Shown in pieces: positions 30,148 to 37,691 of a stretch of DNA of 37,691 nt; the first letter of the stretch is position 1, and every line of letters starts with the position of its first letter. Where the stretch lies: IMG/VR virus record IMGVR_UViG_3300025828_000065, positions 1 through 37,691 of that record. One strand, given 5' to 3'. A program made the position numbers and the translations under genes. Source of the stretch: a virus. Under the pieces are notes generated by a model, which saw nothing but the letters and a program-made list of their open reading frames with translations, was not told where the DNA came from and made no database searches.

Positions 30148-32391
30148 TCATACCAACCCCAAGTTACTTAGTGAAGTGATAAGGTCATCTAATTTTGTTT
30201 GAATATTGTTAATGTTGATGTTGAGTTGATTGATTGCTGTGGTAAAATCTGCGTGTGCTGTATCACCAACACCCGGTGGAGTTGGCACACCTGTTGGAGC
30301 ACCTGCTTGAGGACCCAAACTTGGAACTGCTGTTTGAGAAGCGGGTGCTGTTCCAAAGAAGCCAACATTTTGACTCACAGATAAATTACCCGAAATATCA
30401 ACAATTCTATTTGCTTCTGCACCGTCTATTCCTGCTGTAATATCTATGACTTTTACATTACCACCCGTTGTTCCTGCGGCATAAATTTCTAAATCATCTC
30501 CTGCATTATAAACTTGTAATTTTGCTGGCCCTGTTCCATAGCCTAATTGCATACTATTTGCATATATCTTGTCGGGAACAATTAAAGCCTTAGCAGAAAC
30601 ATCAACTTGTGCAATATTTGTTGGAGTTCCTCCAAAATTACCTTTAAGAAATATATCTTTGTCTAAAAAAGTATTTTCAATAATAACATCATTAGAAGTT
30701 ACTGATAATTTTAAATCACTTTGAACAGTTACTGTTCCTGTTAAATCCAATGTGGATTCTCCTTCAACGGCGGCAATTGCGTCAGCATCAACATAAGCAG
30801 TAGCCCCTGTTGCTATACCTGTTAATTTATTTCTTTCGGATGTTGTCATCATCACATTAGTTAAACCATCAGCCAAATCATCAGCATCTAAAACTACAGC
30901 ACCCGTTGCACTGTTCACGCTTTGTACAGGGGCGGCTGATGCGGCGGCGGCGGCATCAGTAAAACCTGCATCGTTAGTGAGTTCACTGATGTTATCGTTT
31001 GCACGCATAACAGCGTTAGAGCCAATTTTCGGTCGGTTGGATGCTCCACTGTCGAGCCATAGTGTATTACCGGCTACGCCACCGGGATTAGCACCTTGAG
31101 GGTCAAGTTCAAGCCCCGTGGGGTCAATGAGTCCTGTAACAGTTAATTTACCATTCACAGTCAATTCTCCACCAACGGCATCCCACGATAAGTCGGCATC
31201 GCTTGTGAATCCACCAGCACCATCGGAGAGTTGCACAAGACCACTTGCACCCGATGAAGCAGGGCTTACTGTACCGCTTACCATCACTTTCTTCCACGCA
31301 CTTCCATCGTAGGTGAACATTGTAGCCTCAGTTGCCACTACATTTGAATTCAATCCTGTACTATCGAATGTTACAGTGCTTCCACTTGGTACGCTTACAA
31401 ACACGGTGTAGCCGGGTGGAAATGTACCACTTGGATTGAGGTTAATGGTAGTGGATGGGGTGAGGACAAAAATTTGATTACTCCCAAAAGTAAATGTTTG
31501 GTTTGATGAGGGAGATGAAACATCAATATGAGTTGGACCGAGAAGATGTGTATGCCGTGTGCCTCCCGAATCTTTTGACGAGTAATACAAATTTGCATCA
31601 CCGTCTGCGTTGTATGATTGCCACATCGCACCGAGTCGGCTTGCCGCCAAGTTACCTGTTTCGGAGTGTAGGCTATCGAGGGCGGCGTGACCACTTACTG
31701 CTGTTGTAGCACCTACGATACCTGTAGTAACGGGTGTGAAATAAATTGGATTAGGTCGTACAAATATTCGCTTATCATTGCTTTCACTAATATTAAGATA
31801 AAGGTCGCCGCCTGTACCAGAATACACCGCACGAATAACAGCAAGCACTACACTTTGTTTTACCGTTAATCCACTTTTAGGCTCACTAAGAAATGCTGAT
31901 GGGGTGGTTGGGTATGTGTTTGATGCTGTTGTAACGGGTGTACCCATTTCCCATGTAATGCACTGATTTGTTGTATCTGTTGATACATACACAACGATGA
32001 GAACTTCTTGACCTGTTGTAAGAGCACTGTAAGTTGCTCTTCGATGAGGACTTGTTGTAGTAAAAGCAACATCTTGAGTTGAGCCGGGTCCACCTGCAAA
32101 CGCATATACTACACCGTCAATTACAGCGTGTCCACCTTCAATTCGCACAGTGTAACTGTTCGTTACTTGTTCGCATACACCCGGCAAATCTTCGGGAGTA
32201 TTACGGTCACTGTCGGATGAGGCTGTATCTTCCTCAAGTATGATACCGTTACCATGCACACCTTCAAGCATGTTGGTAAGCGATGGGCTTGTGATATGCT
32301 CTCCATCTTCTAAACTATCTGTAAATACCCCGCTACCCGTCATGGATGCTTGGTTTGCCGCCGTATGCCCCGATAATGGATTCCCTGTCAT
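30148..32391 (-). CDS. Tail-fibre-like virion protein
   Basis: A 747-residue Thr/Ser/Gly-rich protein. The N-terminal half is a beta-rich shaft. Around residues 494-550 is a common phage-fibre layout, 'SVNSATGAVVLDADDL' followed by 'TTSERNKLTGIATGATAYVDAD', and the tail carries repeated Ala- and Gly-rich linkers. The last 40 residues (TTAINQLNININNIQTKLDD onward) form a heptad-type helix, typical of a trimeric coiled coil. It is the terminal gene of the - strand unit and probably a receptor-binding or fibre protein. The four-base-type overlap with the next gene supports the start. Confidence 0.8.
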   Translation of the reverse strand: MTGNPLSGHTAANQASMTGSGVFTDSLEDGEHITSPSLTNMLEGVHGNGIILEEDTASSDSDRNTPEDLPGVCEQVTNSYTVRIEGGHAVIDGVVYAFAGGPGSTQDVAFTTTSPHRRATYSALTTGQEVLIVVYVSTDTTNQCITWEMGTPVTTASNTYPTTPSAFLSEPKSGLTVKQSVVLAVIRAVYSGTGGDLYLNISESNDKRIFVRPNPIYFTPVTTGIVGATTAVSGHAALDSLHSETGNLAASRLGAMWQSYNADGDANLYYSSKDSGGTRHTHLLGPTHIDVSSPSSNQTFTFGSNQIFVLTPSTTINLNPSGTFPPGYTVFVSVPSGSTVTFDSTGLNSNVVATEATMFTYDGSAWKKVMVSGTVSPASSGASGLVQLSDGAGGFTSDADLSWDAVGGELTVNGKLTVTGLIDPTGLELDPQGANPGGVAGNTLWLDSGASNRPKIGSNAVMRANDNISELTNDAGFTDAAAAASAAPVQSVNSATGAVVLDADDLADGLTNVMMTTSERNKLTGIATGATAYVDADAIAAVEGESTLDLTGTVTVQSDLKLSVTSNDVIIENTFLDKDIFLKGNFGGTPTNIAQVDVSAKALIVPDKIYANSMQLGYGTGPAKLQVYNAGDDLEIYAAGTTGGNVKVIDITAGIDGAEANRIVDISGNLSVSQNVGFFGTAPASQTAVPSLGPQAGAPTGVPTPPGVGDTAHADFTTAINQLNININNIQTKLDDLITSLSNLGLV

Positions 32392-32735
32392 TATGCCACC
32401 TCAATTGCTATTTGTATCTTCAATTCATTTGATGAAGATTTAGTTATTGGGTTAATTGTATATCGTGCAACAGGTGTAAATTCTGTTGCACCACGAAATT
32501 GAATATACACCTCTTTTATTTTATCAGTAAATGTTGTATCGTATGGTAACTTTGCTTCAACAAGTAATGAAGTGTCATCAACAATAGTAATCGTAGGAGT
32601 GAGAGTGATGGCGGGGCGACCTGCCGCACCGTCGTCAGTAGTGGCTGGTGTACCATCAAAACCTAAAATAACTTCATTGATATTATCAGCCAAAGTGTCA
32701 AGCAAAAGACGACGCATATAATCGCTAATCGGCAT
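32391..32735 (-). CDS. Tail-associated protein, unknown
   Basis: A 114-residue protein. The start is ATG 32735 (MPISDYMRRLLLDTLADNIN), with AAAGGAGGA upstream; the longer open frame would overlap the neighbour extensively. The rest is strand-rich (PAITLTPTITIVDDTSLLVEA). It sits between the fibre gene and a larger tail protein, so a baseplate, wedge or fibre-attachment part is likely. It overlaps the upstream gene by 11 bases. Confidence 0.6.
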   Translation of the reverse strand: MPISDYMRRLLLDTLADNINEVILGFDGTPATTDDGAAGRPAITLTPTITIVDDTSLLVEAKLPYDTTFTDKIKEVYIQFRGATEFTPVARYTINPITKSSSNELKIQIAIEVA

Positions 32736-34140
32736 ATAGATTCCTCCTTTGTCTTGTCTTGTTCGCACCAATCGGAAGCCCGTTCTTGCCGAGTAGCCCT
32801 CGATTATGTGTTCCCTTAACACCTCCGATAAGGTACGCCGTATTAAATACCCCACGCTCTTTAACAACTGATACAATCCTTAATTCGACTTTTCCAAACA
32901 AAGCCAAATTCTGTTCAACAACTTGAACATAAGTAGCGGGGTTTGTTTCATTCACCCCAACAGTCGTTCCTTCTGCTATGCCCTGCAAAATACCTTCAAT
33001 ACCTGTATCTAAATTGAGGAGTGTAATGTCACTCATGTTACGCATTGGCATGTGTTTTACTTCACTTACAACTTTCTTTTCTCCGCCATAATTGATAGCC
33101 ATACCGGGTCTTAAGTTGAGCAAATTCATGTGTCCTTCACTTGATATGCTACCACGAGCAAGCGAGCGTGATTTGAGTATTTGTCGTGCCACTCTTCGTG
33201 CGGCATTTGTTGTTCTTGCTGTATTATCAACAACGGGCGAAGAATCTTCACGAACCTCCTCCACCTGTCCTTCAACATCATCAACAGTAACAATGACCAA
33301 ATCGTTTAGTGCTAATGGGTGTCCTTGAACCGTAACACGATTGGATATGTTTTCTATTGGATTATCTTGTTTTCCACCAAATCGGAAATTCTTGTCCACG
33401 AAAATTGACGCTTCACTAAATGTAATCGGTATGTAAAGTAAGTTACCAAATCTATCAAGCAACAACATACGGCTATCATGTCGGCCTAAGAATCGAAGTG
33501 CTGTCATCAAATTCATATTGTTGAAGTCTTGACCTACAAATCGTGTACTATGCTTACGAGCAGATGATGCTGTTGAGTTTTTTGGTCGTGATATATTGAC
33601 ACTTGTAGCACCGCTATTGATTGATTCACCGAGTCGGATTGCTAAATCAGTAGTACGCAGACCGACATCTATTGGTTGCCCCATTTTAACGATGTTATTT
33701 GTAAAACCTATACCGCTCAATGTTTTACCTTTCATGTTTCGTAAATTTGCAATTACACCATACGATGCTGATTCTATTGTATGGGGAAGCAACCTTTGAT
33801 TTGTTTCATCAGCATTGTAAATTAACATTGGTTTGTTTGTTGATGAAATAACATTATCAGCAAAGAAAGGAGCGGCAAGACTTGAATGACCGGGTTGTTC
33901 ATTGTGTGTAAGTTGTATGTATGATTCACCTTCAACCAATTGATATGTACGCTCCGGTGTAACTTGTAATGTACGAGAATTACTTTTTTCAATAATTACT
34001 TTTGCTTTTGGTGATGTTTGAATAGAAACACGAGCATGATGTACTGCGTTATCAACAAAAACAGGCTTACGCACATGTTTCATAATTTCATCAGCATCAG
34101 TATTGTACCGACCTTTTCGGGTATTGCTGATTACTGCCAT
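32725..34140 (-). CDS. Probable tail/baseplate structural protein
   Basis: A 471-residue protein, MAVISNTRKGRYNTDADEI onward. Strand-rich, with 'ISNRVTVQGHPLALNDLVIV' in the middle, a pattern found in phage tail-hub and baseplate proteins of the late-control-D type, and an Arg-rich C-terminus (NKTRQRRNLYAD). It is close to the fibre gene in a block of - strand virion genes. Specific function is inferred from context. Confidence 0.55.
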   Translation of the reverse strand: MAVISNTRKGRYNTDADEIMKHVRKPVFVDNAVHHARVSIQTSPKAKVIIEKSNSRTLQVTPERTYQLVEGESYIQLTHNEQPGHSSLAAPFFADNVISSTNKPMLIYNADETNQRLLPHTIESASYGVIANLRNMKGKTLSGIGFTNNIVKMGQPIDVGLRTTDLAIRLGESINSGATSVNISRPKNSTASSARKHSTRFVGQDFNNMNLMTALRFLGRHDSRMLLLDRFGNLLYIPITFSEASIFVDKNFRFGGKQDNPIENISNRVTVQGHPLALNDLVIVTVDDVEGQVEEVREDSSPVVDNTARTTNAARRVARQILKSRSLARGSISSEGHMNLLNLRPGMAINYGGEKKVVSEVKHMPMRNMSDITLLNLDTGIEGILQGIAEGTTVGVNETNPATYVQVVEQNLALFGKVELRIVSVVKERGVFNTAYLIGGVKGTHNRGLLGKNGLPIGANKTRQRRNLYAD

Positions 34141-34142
34141 TA

Positions 34143-34859
34143 CTAATCACCCCTAAGCCAAGATTCACGAGTTTCTTGTACTAAAGGTTGAAATTCTTTA
34201 CTCCAACCAAGAGCCATTCGACCATCTCTCGGTTGCCATTGAATTTGGTCAAAATAATCAGTTCCGAAACTTGGCATTTGAACAAGTCTTTCGGGTGGTA
34301 TATCTTGTTCTAAATATGCTTCTGCTGGTTCACCCACATCACCTTCATTGCGGAATTGACCTGTTGTAATTTCAGCAGGTAATCGAATGCCTATCCATTT
34401 TCTATCTTCTGGATTTATATGTTGATGTATTGGAACATCGGGAGGTGCAACAAAAGACCCTCTTTTTCCTTTGTCATCGTATAGTTCTTCAAATAAATTA
34501 AATGGAACTATACCATAATCGGGATTGAATTCTTTAAAACCGTGTTGCATGATTATATCATGTTCCCAATCAATTGCATCGGGATGAGGCTCAGACCCAA
34601 TAAGACCTGTATGGATTAACCTTTCAGCAGGTGGATGTAATATTTTATCACGAATTGCCTGTTCAATTTTTGCTCTTTTTTCTGCAACACTTAAATCTTC
34701 TAATTCTAATCTTGGGTCTTGCATATACCAATCCATTGTAGGATGCCATCGAGTCATAGTTACCGGCCCATACGAACTTGGTAAATCGGGATGGAACTCA
34801 CCTAATTCAGTTTGGCGAGTAGCCTTGAGGAAAACCCATGCTTTGTGAAAGGCGGTCAT
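34143..34859 (-). CDS. Virion-block protein carrying the AWVFLKA segment
   Basis: A 238-residue protein. ATG 34859 (MTAFHKAWVFLKA) follows a GGAGGG SD, and overlaps the upstream stop as ATGA; an in-frame ATG at 34874 includes that SD. Residues 6-33 are identical to a segment of the upstream neighbour. The body has EHDIIMQHGFKEFNPDYGIV and, near the end, DIPPERLVQMPSFG, matched by NIPPEALVRIG in the neighbour. 'IPPExLV' segments occur in some ADP-ribosyltransferase-like proteins, a weak hint only. Confidence 0.6.
   Translation of the reverse strand: MTAFHKAWVFLKATRQTELGEFHPDLPSSYGPVTMTRWHPTMDWYMQDPRLELEDLSVAEKRAKIEQAIRDKILHPPAERLIHTGLIGSEPHPDAIDWEHDIIMQHGFKEFNPDYGIVPFNLFEELYDDKGKRGSFVAPPDVPIHQHINPEDRKWIGIRLPAEITTGQFRNEGDVGEPAEAYLEQDIPPERLVQMPSFGTDYFDQIQWQPRDGRMALGWSKEFQPLVQETRESWLRGD
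34762..34844 (-). repeat. 83-base duplicated coding segment, copy A
   Basis: Matches 35331-35413 at 79 of 83 positions. The four differences are all synonymous in the shared 28-residue reading frame. Confidence 0.85.
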
Positions 34860-35719
34860 TGCGTTTCCCTCCATTCAATGAAGTCTTGGTCACGCTTTTG
34901 CTGTTCGGGATATAGGCTCTCATTCAATCTCGCTTGTTCACTTGTTCTTCCAATTCTTACAAGTGCTTCGGGTGGAATGTTTTGTGGAATTGCATATGAA
35001 TTGAACAACTGCCTTTCCCCGAACTCATCGGGAGAATACGATTCATCCAAATAAGCATCGTTAAGCCTATTACCTCTTATCCCCCATACATCCATCGCTC
35101 CTGTGGGTGAACGAGCCGACACTTCACCACCCATATCGTGTACCATCCTTACGACTTTCTCCATGTTGCTCGTCGTGGGTTCAATATTGTTATTAAGCAT
35201 CCACGCCCAAACTGCTTTTTCGGGCATGTCTTCACTATGATATTGCTTCCAACCTTTTGTTGGTAAAGCCTTCATACCCTCGCTTTGGATTTGTTTTCTG
35301 CGAGACTCTTTTGTGTAGCGTGCTCCTCTCACCGGCCCATACGAACTTGGTAAATCGGGATGAAACTCACCCAACTCCGTTTGGCGAGTAGCCTTGAGGA
35401 AAACCCATGCTTTACTCATTGCTAATTTTTGTTGTCCGGGTTGATTAGCAATATCGGCACGCCATTGTTCTCTTTGTTGGCGTTCCATTGCCTCTTGCTT
35501 GTTCTTTTCAGCCTGTGCTTTTGCTTCTTCAATAGGAGTTAAGGTTGCTTGTACTCCACCGTCAAGGGTTGATTGCATACCGAATCGGGTTTGCCCTTGA
35601 GGGAGTTCTTTTTTCATGGGTAATTTTTTGTCTTTTGGAGTTTTAGCCTCAAATTCACGAGCCAACTTTGGGTGTTTTGCATACATAAAACGCCTTTGGG
35701 CTTGACTCTCAAATGGCAA
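34856..35719 (-). CDS. Virion-block protein, SQAQRRFMYA module plus AWVFLKA segment
   Basis: A 287-residue protein. The start appears to be TTG 35719 (MPFESQAQRRFMYAKHPKLA) with GGTGAGG upstream, as there is no ATG near it. 'xSxAQRRFMYAxHPKLA' is a frequent opening of small tailed-phage proteins. Residues 45-100 are charged helix. Residues 103-130 are the segment shared with the next protein, after an MS pair that is not preceded by an SD. The rest (LFNSYAIPQNIPPEALVRIG) resembles the end of that protein. It looks like a fusion of two small viral modules. Confidence 0.6.
   Translation of the reverse strand: MPFESQAQRRFMYAKHPKLAREFEAKTPKDKKLPMKKELPQGQTRFGMQSTLDGGVQATLTPIEEAKAQAEKNKQEAMERQQREQWRADIANQPGQQKLAMSKAWVFLKATRQTELGEFHPDLPSSYGPVRGARYTKESRRKQIQSEGMKALPTKGWKQYHSEDMPEKAVWAWMLNNNIEPTTSNMEKVVRMVHDMGGEVSARSPTGAMDVWGIRGNRLNDAYLDESYSPDEFGERQLFNSYAIPQNIPPEALVRIGRTSEQARLNESLYPEQQKRDQDFIEWRETQ
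35331..35413 (-). repeat. 83-base duplicated coding segment, copy B
   Basis: Partner of 34762-34844. Encodes the same 28 residues, starting KAWVFLKATRQTELG, in another protein. Confidence 0.85.
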
Positions 35720-35725
35720 CCATCC

Positions 35726-36151
35726 TCACCACTTGACCTTATCAGCCCAATATGCGGCACTCATTGGACCACGAGCAATGTTTTTAGCGTGGCGAGATTT
35801 GAATGATTTACGCTTATTTTTCATGCGTTGAGATTCACCCGCTTTTGGTTTGCCAGCCACACTTGCACCTTGTTCACCAAATCGAATAGTCTTTGTTTTT
35901 CCACCCGACCTCGCTACAACAATATGTGATTTCTTAGGATGATTAGGTGTACGCTTTGGTTTGTTAAACCCACTCACACCCGCACGAGCGAGGCGTGGGT
36001 CACGCTTTTGTGCTTTTTCTAACTCTTTATATCCACCACATGAAGCACAATCGGGCCTACCGCAATAACTCCATCCTTCTTTATGTGAATAATCTTCACA
36101 GTCATATTGTTTGGCTTTAAGAAGATTCCATGCGTCATTCATTGGATTCAT
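35726..36151 (-). CDS. Small basic virion-associated-type protein
   Basis: A 141-residue protein, MNPMNDAWNLLKAKQYDCED onward. A small Cys-rich stretch (C18, C30, C35, C38 with CGRPDCASCGGY) suggests a zinc site. The basic C-terminus (RMKNKRKSFKSRHAKNIARG, then AAYWADKVKW) follows the layout of small tailed-phage proteins that carry 'KIRFG...FKARH...SAAYWADKVKW'. The opening AWNLLKA is a looser version of the shared AWVFLKA segment. Function unknown, perhaps head-associated. Confidence 0.65.
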   Translation of the reverse strand: MNPMNDAWNLLKAKQYDCEDYSHKEGWSYCGRPDCASCGGYKELEKAQKRDPRLARAGVSGFNKPKRTPNHPKKSHIVVARSGGKTKTIRFGEQGASVAGKPKAGESQRMKNKRKSFKSRHAKNIARGPMSAAYWADKVKW

Positions 36152-37691
36152 GATGCATCACCACTATGGTCTTGTTCATTGTAAGAAACATCTCCTTTAT
36201 GTCCTTTTTGATGAAGAGATTGAGAGTATCTTGGTTTGACGGTGAAATCCATTCGCTCTTGCTTTGTTTCTCCTTCGCTATGGCTTCTTCTTCGGGGTGC
36301 ATCCGACCTGTAATGTTGAAGTGTATTTTCACTTATTACAACACGAGTAATTTCATTGTCCAACAAAGTTGAATCAAATGATGATTCTTCCGTACCGATT
36401 ATCTTCGGCCCTTTGCTTACAGGCGTTGCATCATCTGCACCTGTGTCCATTACATACAACGGAGCGTAAGGTGGGTTGCCATCGGGGTTGGTGCTACGAA
36501 TGTAGTACCCATCCGCCGCCCTACCGTTTTCAATTTCGTACATGAACATACCATACTTACCACCTGCCGTAGCCGAAAAGAAGTTACTGCCGTATTGCGG
36601 CGAAGAAGCGTGTAAGTTATTGTTCGGTCTAAACATCTCAACATGTTGTTTATCGAGTAATCGAATTGGCCGCATCATGTATGTCACTTTCTTGTCAGTC
36701 AAATTGGTTTGTTGAGATGAAGAATCAAATACATTTGTTTCGTATGGGTTTGATGTTTTGTTAGCCCCACTTATTCCGCCCCATTGATAATCATTTATTG
36801 GTGAAACAAAGTTGCGAGATTCAGCAAGATATGTACCGCCGAGAGGATTGAAGTTTGATGTATGAGATAGTTTCATTGCTCCGCCGTCTGGTTGTGTACC
36901 GAAGTTTATACCTGTTAAATCATAATGTCCAATCGTTTGTGAACCTGCGGTATATCCACCTTGCAATATAACACGCTGTCCTACATTTCTATCTGTATGC
37001 AAACTGTGTGCTTCTGTGTTGATAATGATAAGGTTGTCATCAACACCCTCAAGATTTTCAGTATCGAGTCCAATACGAGGACTACTACGGCTTACTGCAT
37101 CCTTGTGCGGCGAATCGCCTACAACTGTTTCGACCCTATCACTTACTACGGCTTCGGGCTTGAGTAGTCCATTTTCATCTATGTTGAGTCTTGCACTAAT
37201 ACCACGAGGTACTTCATCTGCTTGCAGTACATCGTTTCTCGCTCGTATGTAACCATCATTCATGTTTGGTTCAGCCGTGTGATGAGATAGTACAACGCCT
37301 GTCGTGTGTATAGGTTCATCAAGTGCAGTAAGTACATCTTCATTGAATGCTGTAGGATAGCGTAGGCCACGGCCATGCCCATCATCACCTACACGGTTAG
37401 CATTGGTAGGCATATACACATCAACGAGAATGGTTGAATCATTGTTATTGACATTGTTTAACCTACCACCAAAACGAGGCACTGTAAAGCCTGTTGCTAC
37501 ACTTACATTACCCGAAGCATCAATCAATCCCTTCATATTGACAACAGGTGCTCCACTATTGTACAATCGTGCATATGGTGTATTGCCGTTTGTTCTGTCA
37601 TACTCATATACATCTGCCGCATCCCATGCGGGTCGAATACCGAAACTTCGTACAGGGTGTCGTCGTACATCTTCTCCACGAGTGTTGCCCC
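36148..37691 (-). CDS. Large structural protein (partial, 5' end off window)
   Basis: The open frame continues to the right edge, so the 5' end is missing and 513 residues are visible. A TTG at 37566 is not a real start because the reading continues upstream (RRHPVRSFGIRPAWDAADVY). The protein is Asn/Gly/Asp-rich and beta-type (NNVNNNDSTILVDVYM, GGYTAGSQTIGHYDLTG), with a hydrophilic C-terminus (YSQSLHQKGHKGDVSYNEQ). Typical of virion surface or tail proteins. A specific identity cannot be given. Its end overlaps the next gene by ATGA. Confidence 0.6.
   Translation of the reverse strand, partial: GNTRGEDVRRHPVRSFGIRPAWDAADVYEYDRTNGNTPYARLYNSGAPVVNMKGLIDASGNVSVATGFTVPRFGGRLNNVNNNDSTILVDVYMPTNANRVGDDGHGRGLRYPTAFNEDVLTALDEPIHTTGVVLSHHTAEPNMNDGYIRARNDVLQADEVPRGISARLNIDENGLLKPEAVVSDRVETVVGDSPHKDAVSRSSPRIGLDTENLEGVDDNLIIINTEAHSLHTDRNVGQRVILQGGYTAGSQTIGHYDLTGINFGTQPDGGAMKLSHTSNFNPLGGTYLAESRNFVSPINDYQWGGISGANKTSNPYETNVFDSSSQQTNLTDKKVTYMMRPIRLLDKQHVEMFRPNNNLHASSPQYGSNFFSATAGGKYGMFMYEIENGRAADGYYIRSTNPDGNPPYAPLYVMDTGADDATPVSKGPKIIGTEESSFDSTLLDNEITRVVISENTLQHYRSDAPRRRSHSEGETKQERMDFTVKPRYSQSLHQKGHKGDVSYNEQDHSGDAS

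Noticed and set aside
36148-37566. Start of the last - strand gene at TTG 37566
   Set aside because: The reading frame stays open to the right edge with sensible composition, so the gene is truncated by the window.
1-37691. tRNA genes, CRISPR arrays, riboswitches, insertion sequences, attachment sites
   Set aside because: None recognised by eye on either strand. Short genes could be missed without a covariance search.
1-37691. Terminase large subunit, portal, prohead protease or major capsid protein
   Set aside because: No product shows their signatures. The - strand virion block here looks like tail, fibre and small head-associated genes only.

Overview
The window is most likely a fragment of a head-tailed double-stranded DNA virus of an archaeon. 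The best fit I can name is a magrovirus-like virus of marine Group II Euryarchaeota (Poseidoniales). Magroviruses are known for pairing tailed-virus structural genes with a nearly complete replication apparatus of archaeal type. That combination is visible here: a replication-factor-C-type clamp loader, a probable PCNA-type sliding clamp, family B DNA polymerase, archaeo-eukaryotic primase, RecA/Sak4-like ATPase, probable RPA-like protein, XPF-type nuclease, Cas4-like nuclease, DnaQ-like exonuclease and a group II chaperonin. Genes are tightly packed, mostly with ATGA or TGATG overlaps and Shine-Dalgarno sequences such as GGAGG or GGTGA. I saw no rRNA, tRNA, CRISPR array or insertion sequence. 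Terminase, portal and protease genes are not recognisable here, so the host and virus assignment is inference.

Layout. Positions 1-30087 are all on the + strand; 30148 to the end is all on the - strand, so the two blocks converge at 30088-30147. Five copies of a nearly identical promoter-like element (TATTTAAACTRACTAAG, then A-rich sequence and an SD) lie at 2148, 4888, 8491, 12413 and 26346 and divide the + strand into six probable transcription units. Unit 0 (1-2154) has a tandem family of small proteins that share the start MIDTDKY. Unit 1 (2184-4875) has small unknown proteins and a kinase-like protein. Unit 2 (4930-8502) has small zinc proteins, a methyltransferase-like protein and a Cys-based phosphatase. 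Unit 3 (8527-12412) has a DUF932 protein and unknown proteins. Unit 4 (12450-26345) is the replication block. It also contains an AT-rich accessory stretch (about 19000-23000) with a GHKL-ATPase/PD-(D/E)XK nuclease fusion, an HNH nuclease, several tiny Cys-rich proteins and a cytosine-C5 DNA methyltransferase. Unit 5 (26382-30087) has a P-loop ATPase, the stand-alone exonuclease, the chaperonin and a zinc-ribbon protein.

The - strand block is virion-like: a long fibre-type protein with a C-terminal coiled coil, probable baseplate or tail proteins, and small head-associated-looking proteins. Two of these carry an identical 28-residue segment whose DNA copies differ only at synonymous positions.

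How the parts may fit together: primase, polymerase, clamp and clamp loader would copy the genome. The RPA-like protein, Sak4-like ATPase, Cas4-like and XPF-like nucleases would handle recombination and flap or junction processing. The methyltransferases and the GHKL-nuclease/HNH genes may protect viral DNA or attack competing DNA. The kinase-like and phosphatase proteins may alter host signalling. The chaperonin would assist folding of viral proteins.
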